Source of the DNA: Bacillus sp. (in: firmicutes)
GTDB lineage: Bacteria > Bacillota > Clostridia > Lachnospirales > Lachnospiraceae
DNA: 55,452 nucleotides
Assembly (NCBI GenBank): GCA_023666125.1
Contig: JAMPCN010000007.1
Coordinates: 1 to 55,452, forward strand
Direction: 5' to 3'
Under the pieces are notes generated by a model. That model was not told the DNA's origin and did not search any database. It was given only the letters and a program-made list of their open reading frames with translations. Within the stretch, counting starts at the first letter, position 1, and each line of letters starts with the position of its first letter. Position numbers and translations under genes: made by a program. Shown here piece by piece: positions 1 to 8,115 of this stretch.

Positions 1-936
1 AACCGCACTGGTACAAAGTCCGATTGCAAACTTAAATTGAATGCCTAAAATATTCAATAGTTCGCTTGGATAGCCTCCCTGTAAGATCATTTCTTCCGGG
101 AAATCGTACTGCGTAGTATCCCTTGGATGAATTTTTACAAATACCTTTCCATATTTTGAATAATATGTTACCAGTTCTTTATAAATCCTAATTTTTTCTT
201 CTTTTTTTACATAACCATCTTCAGAAAGAGGCTGTGTATAGATAATTCCATCTGCTTCTTCCTCAAGTCTTTCAATTTCTATTCTATCCTGCCGATTAGC
301 AAACAAATCGAGCAGTTTTTGTTTTTCTTCTTTGCTAAAATCTATATTTAATTCAAATTGCTTTAGTTCCGGTATTGGATAACTTGAAAACAGTTCCCTA
401 TTTTGAACATAAATTCCTTTTACCCTGTTATCTTTCCAAAACTCTCTTTTTTGGTTTCCATAAAAATTTTTTAGCCATATCATAAACGGATTTTCATCCG
501 GCATCGCTTTTTGTCCACTTCCTTCTTCAATAAAAATGCTTTCTTTACAATACCGAAACCAAATCGATGCCGGATAATACACTAAAACCTTATTCCACAT
601 ATGATTCACTAAAAAAAACTCATATCTCTGCGTATGAAGTTTTTTTAACACGCGCTTTATTGCCAAAATATTTTCTATATCACTTATCCCAACTGTACGG
701 CGTATCTTATTTTTTGTAATTATTTCACATATAATCCCTTGTCGCTCCATATCTAAAGTAATTTTCCTAAAATATTCTTTATTCTTTTGAGAGTCTGTTG
801 GTAAGATCAAAGCGCATTTTCCATACAAATCAGCTCTCATAATCAATGAAAACGCTATTAGAATATTATATGATGAAGAACATATGAAGATTACTTTATC
901 TGATGTTCCTTTCAATATTTCAACAATCTTCGTCAT
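1..936 (-). CDS. Glycosyltransferase, GT52 (sialyltransferase-like) family, 3' end outside window
   Basis: An open frame of 312 codons starts with ATG at 936 and is still open at base 1, so the C-terminus is missing. It begins MTKIVEILKG. The middle carries IIYTQPLSEDG and the distal part carries VFVKIHPRDTTQYDFP. A TQPLSED segment followed by a KxHPRD segment is what I associate with GT52 and related polysialyl/sialyltransferases, which make the outer sugars of surface glycans. There is no signal peptide, so it should act in the cytoplasm. It begins 9 bases after the stop of the upstream GT2 gene and is probably cotranscribed with it. The exact donor and acceptor cannot be read from the sequence. 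Confidence 0.6.
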   Translation of the reverse strand, partial: MTKIVEILKGTSDKVIFICSSSYNILIAFSLIMRADLYGKCALILPTDSQKNKEYFRKITLDMERQGIICEIITKNKIRRTVGISDIENILAIKRVLKKLHTQRYEFFLVNHMWNKVLVYYPASIWFRYCKESIFIEEGSGQKAMPDENPFMIWLKNFYGNQKREFWKDNRVKGIYVQNRELFSSYPIPELKQFELNIDFSKEEKQKLLDLFANRQDRIEIERLEEEADGIIYTQPLSEDGYVKKEEKIRIYKELVTYYSKYGKVFVKIHPRDTTQYDFPEEMILQGGYPSELLNILGIQFKFAIGLCTSAV

Positions 937-945
937 TTGACATCC

Positions 946-1989
946 TCACGCCCTAAAATCTTTCTTACACACACAACTCATAAACCAATACAAATAAATA
1001 AAAAATACAAATAAATGCCATTTATATAACACCGCCGCACAGCTAAGCAAAACTGCGTGTAAATCTCTTTTCCACCAACCTTGCAGAGACAAATACTTAT
1101 TCTCTCTCCACTCCGGAAAATATTCATCCATATACTTTTTTGTATTCTTTGCATAATATAAAGCCCGTCTCATATCTTTAAAAGATAATCTGCAAGCCCC
1201 CCCCACCCCGCAGCGAATAAACATTTGTACCACAAATAAATCCATAAATTCAGCATATTCTTTGTTCTGAACAAAATACTTCCTGGTTTCGTTGAATCCA
1301 TCCAGCATAGATTCATATATCTCATTTGTAATCGCTCCCGATAGTGAAGCATTTCTTACTCTATAATGGTACAAAACCTCATTAACAAATTTAATAGACT
1401 TCACCCTTGGCAGAATGGAAAACAAAAAAACAGTATCTTCAGACCGCTTGATTTCCGTAAACTTCATATCCTCAATAACTGTTCTTCTAAATAATTTATT
1501 CCATACTACAGGATTCATATATCCCAACATTTCAAAGTTCTTAATATCCGTAATCAATTCTTCCGGATTATTAATCATTTCTTTACATATACACTTTCCT
1601 GTATCATCATCGAATCGCTCTAAACCACATATCGTAATATCTGCATGATATTTCTCTGCATTAGATACCATTTTTTCTATATATGTTGACTCAATATAAT
1701 CATCAGAATCTAGTAAAAGAATATACTCTCCATTACTATCGCACCGTTCCAGTCCCACATTTCTAGCCCCAGACAATCCTAAATTAATCGTATTATTAAT
1801 AATATTCAACTTTGCAGGATATCGTTTCGCGTATTCTTCAATTATTTCAAGCGAATTATCTATTGACTTATCATTTACAATCCATACATCAAAATCTTGA
1901 AAAGTCTGCTCCAATAATGAATCAAAAAACCTGTTTAAATAAGGCGCTACATTATAAACAGGAACAATTACATTTACTTTTGGATTCAT
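946..1989 (-). CDS. Glycosyltransferase family 2 (GT-A fold)
   Basis: The 347-aa protein opens with the GT2 N-terminus NVIVPVYNVAPYLNRFFDSL. It has the nucleotide-binding VNDKSID segment near residue 40 and the metal-binding LLLDSDDYIE segment near residue 93. Such enzymes transfer sugars from nucleotide-sugar donors during polysaccharide repeat-unit assembly. The C-terminal 60 residues include a hydrophobic stretch (AVLLSCAAVLYKWHLFVFF) suggesting membrane association. A G8 tract (1197-1204) lies inside the coding sequence at about codon 263. The present length keeps the frame open, but a one-base slip would truncate the protein. It precedes the GT52-like gene by 9 bases. Confidence 0.9.
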   Translation of the reverse strand: MNPKVNVIVPVYNVAPYLNRFFDSLLEQTFQDFDVWIVNDKSIDNSLEIIEEYAKRYPAKLNIINNTINLGLSGARNVGLERCDSNGEYILLLDSDDYIESTYIEKMVSNAEKYHADITICGLERFDDDTGKCICKEMINNPEELITDIKNFEMLGYMNPVVWNKLFRRTVIEDMKFTEIKRSEDTVFLFSILPRVKSIKFVNEVLYHYRVRNASLSGAITNEIYESMLDGFNETRKYFVQNKEYAEFMDLFVVQMFIRCGVGGACRLSFKDMRRALYYAKNTKKYMDEYFPEWRENKYLSLQGWWKRDLHAVLLSCAAVLYKWHLFVFFIYLYWFMSCVCKKDFRA

Positions 1990-2025
1990 TTACATTTTCC
2001 CCATCTTTTATGATATCTCTATACA

Positions 2026-2070
2026 AAAACCCCCGACACAAGCCACCTTATATACCTTACATCGGGAGTC
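2026..2070 (-). terminator. Possible rho-independent terminator upstream of the GT2 gene
   Basis: On the minus strand CTCCCGATG and TGTCGGGGG form the arms of a hairpin with a loop of about 20 nt, followed by TTTTTG. It sits between the 101-aa gene and the GT2 gene and may end or attenuate transcription from the upstream capsule genes. The long loop lowers confidence. Confidence 0.5.
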
Positions 2071-2105
2071 CTCATTACCTATAATTTCTCTGCATATCCT
2101 GCCGG

Positions 2106-2411
2106 TTACTTATCTGCCTGCATCCAGTATTGCTCCATTTTCTCCTCTGCTTCCGTTTCGTCCAGAGAAAATATATCCTGTATGCTTTCCTTTACTTCCT
2201 GACGGCTCTGACCGGAAGAATGATATTTTTCAATCGACTTTCTTATCGCATTCTCGGTTCTTGCAGTGTGTTCTGCCATTCTTTCCGTCATAATCTCTAG
2301 CCGTTCCGTCTGCGTCATCACAATCGGTCTCATAATCCCATACACTTCCTTCTTTAATTCAGGCTCATTTTTCAAAAGATGACTACAGGTCATATCCAAT
2401 AACTCTATCAT
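2106..2411 (-). CDS. Hypothetical 101-aa helical protein
   Basis: I do not recognise a family. The protein is highly charged (MIELLDMTCSHLLKNEPELK at the start) and looks entirely alpha-helical, with heptad-like spacing around MTERMAEHTARTENAIRKSI. There is no signal peptide, transmembrane segment or metal motif. It lies between the priming sugar transferase and the GT2 gene. It is followed by a possible terminator and preceded by a short gap that contains no convincing promoter. An intact frame and a GGGAAAG ribosome-binding sequence just before the ATG support a real gene. Its role in the polysaccharide locus is unknown. Confidence 0.6.
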   Translation of the reverse strand: MIELLDMTCSHLLKNEPELKKEVYGIMRPIVMTQTERLEIMTERMAEHTARTENAIRKSIEKYHSSGQSRQEVKESIQDIFSLDETEAEEKMEQYWMQADK

Positions 2412-2517
2412 TTCTTTCCCTGTTTTTTATCAGCAATCACTCCATTATAAGGTATATAATTGTCAAGGTTCTTTTTTGCTCTTTATCTACACAGACTTTC
2501 ATCTGCTGTATTCACAA

Positions 2518-3225
2518 CTAATACGCCCCCCGGCTGTCCACCACCGCCGGAATCGTCCTTGCTATTATCTTGATGTCCGTCCACAGGCTCATATTTTCTA
2601 TGTAGTCTAAATCCAGTTCCACCCATTCTTTCCACTTGATATTGGCCCTGCCGCCTATCTGCCAGTAGCAGGTAAGCCCCGGCTGCACGATGAGACGCTG
2701 TCTTTCGTACTGGCTGCACTCCTCCATCTGGGAAGTCAGAATCGGTCTGGGTCCTACGATGCTCATGTCACCCTTAATGATATTGACAAGCTGCGGCAGT
2801 TCGTCAATGGAAAACTTCCTGATGAATTTTCCCACTTTCGTCACCCGCGGGTCGTCCTTGATTTTAAAGGCATGGCCGGTCTGCTCGTTATGCTGCATCA
2901 TTTCTTCCATCTGCGCCTCGGCATTGACGTACATGCTGCGGAATTTATATATTTTAAATGGCCGCATATCCTTTCCGGCTCTTTCCTGTACGAAAATTGC
3001 CGGTCCGTTGTCCTCAAGCCTGATGGCAACGGCCGTTGCAAGGAAAACAGGAGAAAGCGCAAGTAACGCCGCCGCAGATAAAGTAATATCCATCAGACGT
3101 TTTATCACTTTATATACGCTGCTTTTGCTTTGATATATTTCATGCATATGGCTTCGATTATAATTCACTTCCATCCTTTGAGATATCGGCTGCACTATAG
3201 CGTCTGTCATAATGTTTCCATGCAT
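2518..3225 (-). CDS. Priming undecaprenyl-phosphate sugar-1-phosphate transferase
   Basis: This 235-aa protein belongs to the bacterial sugar transferase (PNPT, PF02397-type) family. Such enzymes put the first sugar phosphate on undecaprenyl phosphate at the inner face of the membrane. Visible signatures in order are: a helical hairpin membrane segment (MDITLSAAALLALSPVFLAT, about residues 46-65), KFRSM near 95, DELPQLVNIIKGDMSIVGPR near 140-160 and QPGLTCYWQIGGR near 182. It lacks the large N-terminal multi-TM domain of WbaP-type enzymes, so it is the short catalytic form. It follows the secreted-protein gene in the capsule operon. The likely product is a lipid-linked hexose or acetamido sugar; which one is not readable. 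Confidence 0.93.
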   Translation of the reverse strand: MHGNIMTDAIVQPISQRMEVNYNRSHMHEIYQSKSSVYKVIKRLMDITLSAAALLALSPVFLATAVAIRLEDNGPAIFVQERAGKDMRPFKIYKFRSMYVNAEAQMEEMMQHNEQTGHAFKIKDDPRVTKVGKFIRKFSIDELPQLVNIIKGDMSIVGPRPILTSQMEECSQYERQRLIVQPGLTCYWQIGGRANIKWKEWVELDLDYIENMSLWTDIKIIARTIPAVVDSRGAY

Positions 3226-3276
3226 ATCCTTTACCTTTCTCCTTTCCCCGTCATATATAATACCGCTTCCGGGTTT

Positions 3277-3864
3277 TTATTTTGCCGGCTGTGCCGAAAC
3301 CTCTATCGGCAGTTCCACAAACGCCAATGTGCCAAGAGACGTCATATCCACAACAACATGGTCTTGTCTGAGTTCGGAAATAGTTAATTCCACCCATACG
3401 CCGTTTATCAACTGATATACTTTTACATTCTGTCCGGCCATAATACCCTTTAAATAAAAGTTTACGGTCGCCGTATTAAACTTCTGGATAGAAGCGTTGA
3501 TTTTCGCAACGTTTAACACCTTGCCGCCCAGTGTATCCGCATATGCTTTCGCTGAAGTAACGGCTTCGCGCTCCGGCTTCAAAACGGAAAATACCTGATT
3601 GCTGGGTGCGCCGTTAATGATAACATGGCCGCCCTGTCCAAGAGGCGTCACTTCGTCTAAGCCCGGCACTTCCGTCACCGCATTGTTCATATATTCTCCA
3701 ACCGACTTATTCTCCGCCGCTGCCGCTTCCGCCACCGTTACGGCTGCCGTGGAAGCAACGACTGCCTGCGCCGTAGGGCTGGTTGCCGCTGATACCGGCA
3801 TTGCCAACAACATAACACCGGCCATCATGCAAGGTAATACTTTAGCGTTTACTATCTTTTTCAT
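3277..3864 (-). CDS. Secreted protein of unknown function in the polysaccharide operon
   Basis: I choose the ATG at 3864 because AAGGAGG lies just before it; the longer frame from 3882 would translate the ribosome-binding site itself. The 195-aa product starts MKKIVNAKVLPCMMAG and has a clear signal peptide ending near PVSAATS. An Ala/Val/Thr-rich stretch follows, then a compact region with VKVYQLINGVWVELTISEL. No LPXTG, NPQTN or lipobox is present. It lies directly downstream of the sortase-like gene, so an interaction is conceivable. I do not recognise a family. Confidence 0.75.
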   Translation of the reverse strand: MKKIVNAKVLPCMMAGVMLLAMPVSAATSPTAQAVVASTAAVTVAEAAAAENKSVGEYMNNAVTEVPGLDEVTPLGQGGHVIINGAPSNQVFSVLKPEREAVTSAKAYADTLGGKVLNVAKINASIQKFNTATVNFYLKGIMAGQNVKVYQLINGVWVELTISELRQDHVVVDMTSLGTLAFVELPIEVSAQPAK

Positions 3865-3939
3865 TACAAATTCCTCCTTCATGCTCCTGCATATAATTTA
3901 TATTTACGCTCTTTTGGCGAAAATAGCTTACCTGTTCTT

Positions 3940-4698
3940 TCATTCGATAACAACTCTGTCTATCGTGCCTGCCGCGTCTTCTATCAATGCCGCAACCACT
4001 ACATACTGTTTTTCTGCATCCTCGTCTTTCTGCGTCGTCAACGTCAGTAAAAAGTGATAAGGCGTCAAATCCTCCCAGCCTTCACGCAGGTTTTTATTCA
4101 TTTCCCTAAGGCCGTACAAATCATCCAAAAACTGCTGGCAGCCTGCTATATAAGTAAAATCATAACTGCGGATAAGACTTGTATTTTCTCTTTCATATGC
4201 TGCAAAGACCTCATATGTTAATACGTTACCATCCAGATATAAATAAATTTTTTCATGTTTATCGAAAAAATCGGGATCCGCAAACCTGTATAAATCGGAA
4301 AAAAGTCCGTTTCCGTCCGGCTGCGTCTTCCCATGAAATACCGTATTAAAATCGCACATACTTGTTAAATTCGCCAGTTCTATATAAACTGCTCCCGCAG
4401 TATCCGCCTGCCCGTACGCATTATGGCTTTCATAAAAATCGTCCGCTTCACCGCTTTGTAAGACCGGATAATCTATCTGCGTATCCGGTATGTAAATCCA
4501 GGCAAAAATATCCGGATTTTCTTCTTGTAACGCCGCAAAGTCTATCTGCGCATCTTCCGCGCTCTCTGTGGCTATGCCTGCTATCTCCTGTTTTTCTGCG
4601 GCTTCCTGCGTCTTGTTGCCGCATCCCGTTATCATACCGCTTATAGAAACTGCCATAAGCAGTATGGAAAATATTCTCTTTTTCTTATCCCCTACCAT
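3940..4698 (-). CDS. Class B sortase-like lipoprotein, catalytic residues missing
   Basis: The protein has a lysine-rich N-terminus, a hydrophobic segment and a lipobox (SGMITGC), so it should be a lipoprotein. The rest follows the sortase-B plan: FAWIYIPDTQIDYPVLQSGE, DFYESHNAYG, NTVFHGKTQPDGNGLFSDL, and a last strand LLTLTTQ...KQYVVVAAL. In active enzymes the last region reads TLSTC followed later by an Arg. Here the Cys position is Gln and the Arg position is Gln, and the GHN motif is altered to FHGK. Start choice: ATG at 4698, four bases after the LCP stop; an in-frame TTG exists at 4710. It is likely not a transpeptidase and may act as a binding or scaffolding protein in the capsule operon. 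Confidence 0.8.
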   Translation of the reverse strand: MVGDKKKRIFSILLMAVSISGMITGCGNKTQEAAEKQEIAGIATESAEDAQIDFAALQEENPDIFAWIYIPDTQIDYPVLQSGEADDFYESHNAYGQADTAGAVYIELANLTSMCDFNTVFHGKTQPDGNGLFSDLYRFADPDFFDKHEKIYLYLDGNVLTYEVFAAYERENTSLIRSYDFTYIAGCQQFLDDLYGLREMNKNLREGWEDLTPYHFLLTLTTQKDEDAEKQYVVVAALIEDAAGTIDRVVIE

Positions 4699-4702
4699 GA
4701 CT

Positions 4703-5710
4703 TTATTCAATTTCCTTATAAAATATATCTAAAATTAACTCATACAAGGCTGTTTCATCCGGATAAAACTCTTCAAACTGCTCTCCCATCACGGTCTCGC
4801 CCTCTAAGGTATAAAAACTGTCCTTTTCAAAGCTGTAATCGGATATGATGGAAGCAAGGTACGCAGCTTCGTCCACGGATATATCCGTTACCATCTGCGG
4901 CGATATGGCGCGGTATAAATCAAGCGCCGTGGAAATATCCTTTTTGACTGCACGCTTTGCCGCCGTGATAAAGGCGCTCACATACTGTTCCTGTCTTGCC
5001 AGACGCATATCGGCGGAACCGAATATCTCGGTATCTCTGTATTTTACATACCAGAAAGCGTCTTCTCCAAGCAGATGCACCTGTTCATCTTTTACCAGCG
5101 CATCATCTATCTTCGTCATATCCTCCAGCACAACTACTTTCACGCCGCCGACCGAGTCATTGATAGTCGCAATCGCGCTCATATTGATAGCCGCATAACC
5201 ATGCACCGGCAGGTTGTAAAACAGATTTGCCACCGCTTTTTGCTGGTATTCGCAGCTTTGTTCCATGCCGTTGCCAAAACCGTGCTGTACAGCTATCTGT
5301 GCTTTTGTGGTTGTGACATAGCCGCCGCTTTCATTATAAATATCAATATCGGACATAGTGTTGCGGTTGATGCCGATTATTTTGATGGTTTTCTCTTCCG
5401 GATTCATAACGGCTAAAAACAGTGCGTCCGCCTGTCCGCCATTCGTACCCTCCGCCACTTCCACGGCATCGCTGTCCTTATCAATTCCCATAATCAGGAA
5501 AGTCAGGATTTTGTCATTATATTCATAGATGGTATCTTTATATTTGACCCATCCTTCCTTCCATACATGTTCTTCTTCCGCGCTTAAGCTTTCATCGCCT
5601 ATCACGGTCTGTAAGCTTATCTGCGCCTTGTCTGCGCTATGATGCAGCCGGTTTTTCCCTACTGCCTTGACAATGCCGAAACCGCCAAAGACCAGCCCAG
5701 TAAAAGCCAA
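4703..5710 (-). CDS. LytR-CpsA-Psr (LCP) family glycopolymer ligase; start codon unclear
   Basis: LCP enzymes attach lipid-linked glycopolymers to peptidoglycan outside the membrane. Seen here: LTFLIMGIDKD, GGQADALFLAVMNPEEKTIK, IIGINRNTMSDI and the Arg/Asp cluster SADMRLARQEQYVSAFI. The only conventional start in the frame is TTG at 5710. That start has no good ribosome-binding site and gives only about 14 hydrophobic residues before the extracytoplasmic part. In the same frame upstream, with no start codon, lies GKKKRSIRPLILTACG, a typical basic cluster plus membrane entry. It overlaps the end of the kinase gene. The full membrane anchor would be made only by a -1 shift from the kinase frame, or by a non-standard start. 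Confidence 0.88.
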   Translation of the reverse strand: MAFTGLVFGGFGIVKAVGKNRLHHSADKAQISLQTVIGDESLSAEEEHVWKEGWVKYKDTIYEYNDKILTFLIMGIDKDSDAVEVAEGTNGGQADALFLAVMNPEEKTIKIIGINRNTMSDIDIYNESGGYVTTTKAQIAVQHGFGNGMEQSCEYQQKAVANLFYNLPVHGYAAINMSAIATINDSVGGVKVVVLEDMTKIDDALVKDEQVHLLGEDAFWYVKYRDTEIFGSADMRLARQEQYVSAFITAAKRAVKKDISTALDLYRAISPQMVTDISVDEAAYLASIISDYSFEKDSFYTLEGETVMGEQFEEFYPDETALYELILDIFYKEIE

Positions 5711-5724
5711 AATCCCGCAGGCCG

Positions 5725-6489
5725 TCAGGATAAGGGGTCTGATACTTCGTTTTTTTTTGCCTCTTTTTCCCTTATCTTGGCTTCGGAGCCGTACTTACCG
5801 TAATATTTACCATAGTACCTGCCGTAATATCTGCCGTAATTACCGTAATAGCCCTTGCTGTTCATATCGACTTTATTCAGCACAACGCCTAAAATACGGC
5901 TTCCTGATTTATCAAGCTGCTCTTTAACTTTCTGTACAAAGCGGTAGCTGACCGCGTTGTTTTCCACTACCAACACCGTACCGTCGCAGCTTTTCGCTAC
6001 TACCGCGGCATCAATCACGCTGCCAAGCGGCGGCGTATCGATAATCACATAGGAAAACGGATTTTTTAATACGTTTAACATCCCCGAAAACTTATCGCTT
6101 CCGAGCAGTTCACTCGGGTTAGGCGGCACGGGGCCTGAAAAAATCATATATAAATGCGGAATATTGGTCTGGCACATAACGTCGGTATATTTATACTTGC
6201 CGACGAGGCAGTGGCTCAAGCCAAGCTTCACCCCACCCGTCTTATAGCGTCCTACCAGCACGGATTTACGCATATCCGCATCGATTAAGAGTGTCCGGTT
6301 CCCGGCTTCCGCAAACGCCTTTGCCATTTCCATGGCGACGCTGGATTTTCCCTCGTGCGGCGTACAGCTTGTTACGGCAATGACTTTGACATTATCGCCG
6401 CAGAACTCAATATTGCTGCGAAGCGTCTTAAACGCTTCCTTAATCCGAAAATCGGTATTTTTATCAAACTGTAATTTGACGTCCTGCAT
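5725..6489 (-). CDS. CpsD/CapB-type tyrosine autokinase (BY-kinase)
   Basis: This is a P-loop tyrosine kinase that controls polysaccharide polymerisation together with its Wzz-type membrane partner. Walker A is TSCTPHEGKSS (near residue 40), Walker A' is LLIDADMRKS (near 70) and Walker B is YVIIDTPPLG (near 147). The C-terminal tail has a cluster of ten tyrosines in YYG/KYYG repeats, the autophosphorylation site. The gene starts 2 bases after the Wzz stop with GAGGAAA as ribosome-binding site. Its last 20 codons contain an A9 tract and overlap the LCP reading frame. The phosphatase for its tyrosines is probably the PHP protein two genes upstream. Confidence 0.95.
   Translation of the reverse strand: MQDVKLQFDKNTDFRIKEAFKTLRSNIEFCGDNVKVIAVTSCTPHEGKSSVAMEMAKAFAEAGNRTLLIDADMRKSVLVGRYKTGGVKLGLSHCLVGKYKYTDVMCQTNIPHLYMIFSGPVPPNPSELLGSDKFSGMLNVLKNPFSYVIIDTPPLGSVIDAAVVAKSCDGTVLVVENNAVSYRFVQKVKEQLDKSGSRILGVVLNKVDMNSKGYYGNYGRYYGRYYGKYYGKYGSEAKIREKEAKKNEVSDPLS
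5749..5773 (-). promoter_or_regulatory. Candidate -1 ribosomal frameshift site at the kinase-LCP junction
   Basis: In the kinase frame the minus strand reads GCA AAA AAA AAC, an A9 run at 5750-5758 that contains the slippery heptamers A AAA AAA and A AAA AAC. An AAGGGA element (5773-5768) lies 9 nt upstream, the arrangement known from E. coli dnaX. A -1 shift moves into the LCP frame, which is open from 5794 onward. The kinase would otherwise stop at 5725. I found no strong downstream stem. A homopolymer sequencing error is the main alternative. Confidence 0.45.
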
Positions 6490-6491
6490 CG

Positions 6492-7214
6492 CTATTTCCT
6501 CTTCGTTTTTCCTTTCTTTACCGTCTCTTCCTCCATTGCTACGGGTATCAGAGCCAGCGTGCTGAGTCCAAGGTATTTTTCAACATCATCCGATGATTTA
6601 ATGGAATCATCCAATAAATACAGGATTAAAATAATGACACATACGAAAAATACGCCTGCAATGCCGCCAAACATCGTCCATTTTGTCACGCTGGGGCCTG
6701 CTTTTTCCGTCGGCAGATTAGCGGGTTCCACTACGTTTACCGCGTCAATATCCATAACGTTCTGGATATGTTCTCCCGCCACCTCTCTGATGCAGTCCGC
6801 AATCTTCATAGCCTGCACCGGGTCCGTATGTTCTACGGTAATCGATACGATTCGCGTATCCGTAGGCGTATTGACCGATACTTTTTCCAACAAATCGTCA
6901 TATTCCATATCGGTTAAAGAAAGGTTTGCAATCACTTTTTCCAGTACATAGCGGCTGTTTATCAGCTCCGCATAATCTTTGGTAAGCTGCGTACCCATCT
7001 GCACGTCGCTGTAAGTAACCGTCGTATTATCCGATTTATTTAAAATATAGATTTTTGTCGTCGATTCATAGGTTGGCGTCAGAACAAATTTGCTGATAAT
7101 AAAACAGACAACCGCCGCTACCAGCCCGACGCTTACAATAATCCAAAACCGGCTGAACAATATATGAATGACTTCTAACAAATCAATTTCAATTTCATCA
7201 CTGTGTTTTTCCAT
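6492..7214 (-). CDS. Wzz/CpsC-type chain-length determinant (polysaccharide co-polymerase)
   Basis: The 240-aa protein has the co-polymerase layout: a short cytoplasmic N-terminus (EIDLLEVIHILFSRF), TM1 (WIIVSVGLVAAVVCFIISKF, about 24-43), an extracytoplasmic domain with YESTTKIYILNKSD, a Pro-rich NLPTEKAGPSVTKW segment and TM2 (GGIAGVFFVCVIILILYLLD). The C-terminal cytoplasmic tail would activate the adjacent kinase, as known for CpsC-CpsD. It sets chain length and links the kinase to the membrane. It is directly upstream of the kinase with 2 bases between them. Confidence 0.93.
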   Translation of the reverse strand: MEKHSDEIEIDLLEVIHILFSRFWIIVSVGLVAAVVCFIISKFVLTPTYESTTKIYILNKSDNTTVTYSDVQMGTQLTKDYAELINSRYVLEKVIANLSLTDMEYDDLLEKVSVNTPTDTRIVSITVEHTDPVQAMKIADCIREVAGEHIQNVMDIDAVNVVEPANLPTEKAGPSVTKWTMFGGIAGVFFVCVIILILYLLDDSIKSSDDVEKYLGLSTLALIPVAMEEETVKKGKTKRK

Positions 7215-7250
7215 CTTAACTGCATGCCTTTCTCTCAGCCTGCGCCTTTT

Positions 7251-8018
7251 CTAATAAAAAGCTGCTATTTCCTTATCCTGCAGGACGCGTTCCGGGTTAT
7301 CATAAAAAAGCTGCCTGCTGTAATCCTCACCGTATCTTCTGCCCACATAATCCGCGCAGTCCGCCAAGTAAGGCGCCCTGTTTCCGGTATCGTGCGCATC
7401 CGTCGCTACAAAATGCACCTGACGGTGTTTTAACAGTTTTTTCGTAAACTGCTTTGCGCCAAAACCGAATTTCCCCATAATGCTTCCGGCATTTACCTGG
7501 ATATAACAGCCCATTTCCACTAAGTCCGCTATTCCGCCTTTTTTCGCACAGAGATTTTGATAGCGTTCTGCATGCGCTAAAACCGGATAATAGCCGCCCA
7601 TCAATATGGCGTTAAGGCCGTTTCTGATATAGTCATAGTCATCTAACGGACTAAACTCCACCAGCACATAACGGGAACCGGCCAGCGTATACGCCCGGGC
7701 GTCTTCTATTTCCCAGACAAGTTCGCTGCGATAATACAGTTCGTTTCCGATATAAAGTTTGATATCAATATTCTCTTTTGTCAGCCATGCACGCAGCTTT
7801 TCCACTCTCTCCGCGGCCTGTTGCGAGGTATCGTGATGCCCCGGCTTATTATGAGGCGTCAAAATGATGGCCGTAATGCCATCCGCCGCCGCAAGCCCGA
7901 GCATTTTCTTACTCGTCTCCATGTCCTTTGCGCCGTCGTCTATTCCGTACAGAATATGGGAATGAATATCAATATAATTTTTTATCTGTCTTTTTGCCGC
8001 ATATGTACTCATACTCAT
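7251..8018 (-). CDS. CpsB/YwqE-type PHP-fold tyrosine-protein phosphatase
   Basis: This 255-aa metal-dependent phosphatase of the PHP superfamily removes phosphate from BY-kinase tails. Metal-ligand motifs are visible: YIDIHSHILYGIDDG (residues about 16-30), ILTPHN (near 54), a His in PVLAHAERY and FVATDAHDTGNRAP near the C-terminus. It is the first gene after the promoter at 8116-8144. Two in-frame ATG codons exist, at 8018 and 8012. The second sits better after AGGTC, so the true start may be 8012. Confidence 0.93.
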   Translation of the reverse strand: MSMSTYAAKRQIKNYIDIHSHILYGIDDGAKDMETSKKMLGLAAADGITAIILTPHNKPGHHDTSQQAAERVEKLRAWLTKENIDIKLYIGNELYYRSELVWEIEDARAYTLAGSRYVLVEFSPLDDYDYIRNGLNAILMGGYYPVLAHAERYQNLCAKKGGIADLVEMGCYIQVNAGSIMGKFGFGAKQFTKKLLKHRQVHFVATDAHDTGNRAPYLADCADYVGRRYGEDYSRQLFYDNPERVLQDKEIAAFY

Positions 8019-8092
8019 GACCTATTATATAATATAACGTTTCTATGAATTTATCAATATCATTTGATGTAAAAAAAACGCGCTTTCTTGCT

Positions 8093-8110
8093 AAGTGAAA
8101 ACTAACACTT
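8093..8110. promoter_or_regulatory. Inverted repeat over the transcription start, possible operator
   Basis: AAGTG and CACTT arms are separated by 8 bases and sit at the predicted start of the polysaccharide transcript. A related repeat with AGTGG and CCACT arms occurs in front of the divergent XRE gene at 8204-8228. Binding by that regulator is an inference. Confidence 0.45.
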
Positions 8111-8115
8111 TTCAT

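Noticed and set aside
2444-2466. TTGACA and TATAAT on the minus strand before the 101-aa gene
   Set aside because: They are only 11 bases apart, which is too short for a sigma-A promoter, and no good -10 lies at 17 bases.
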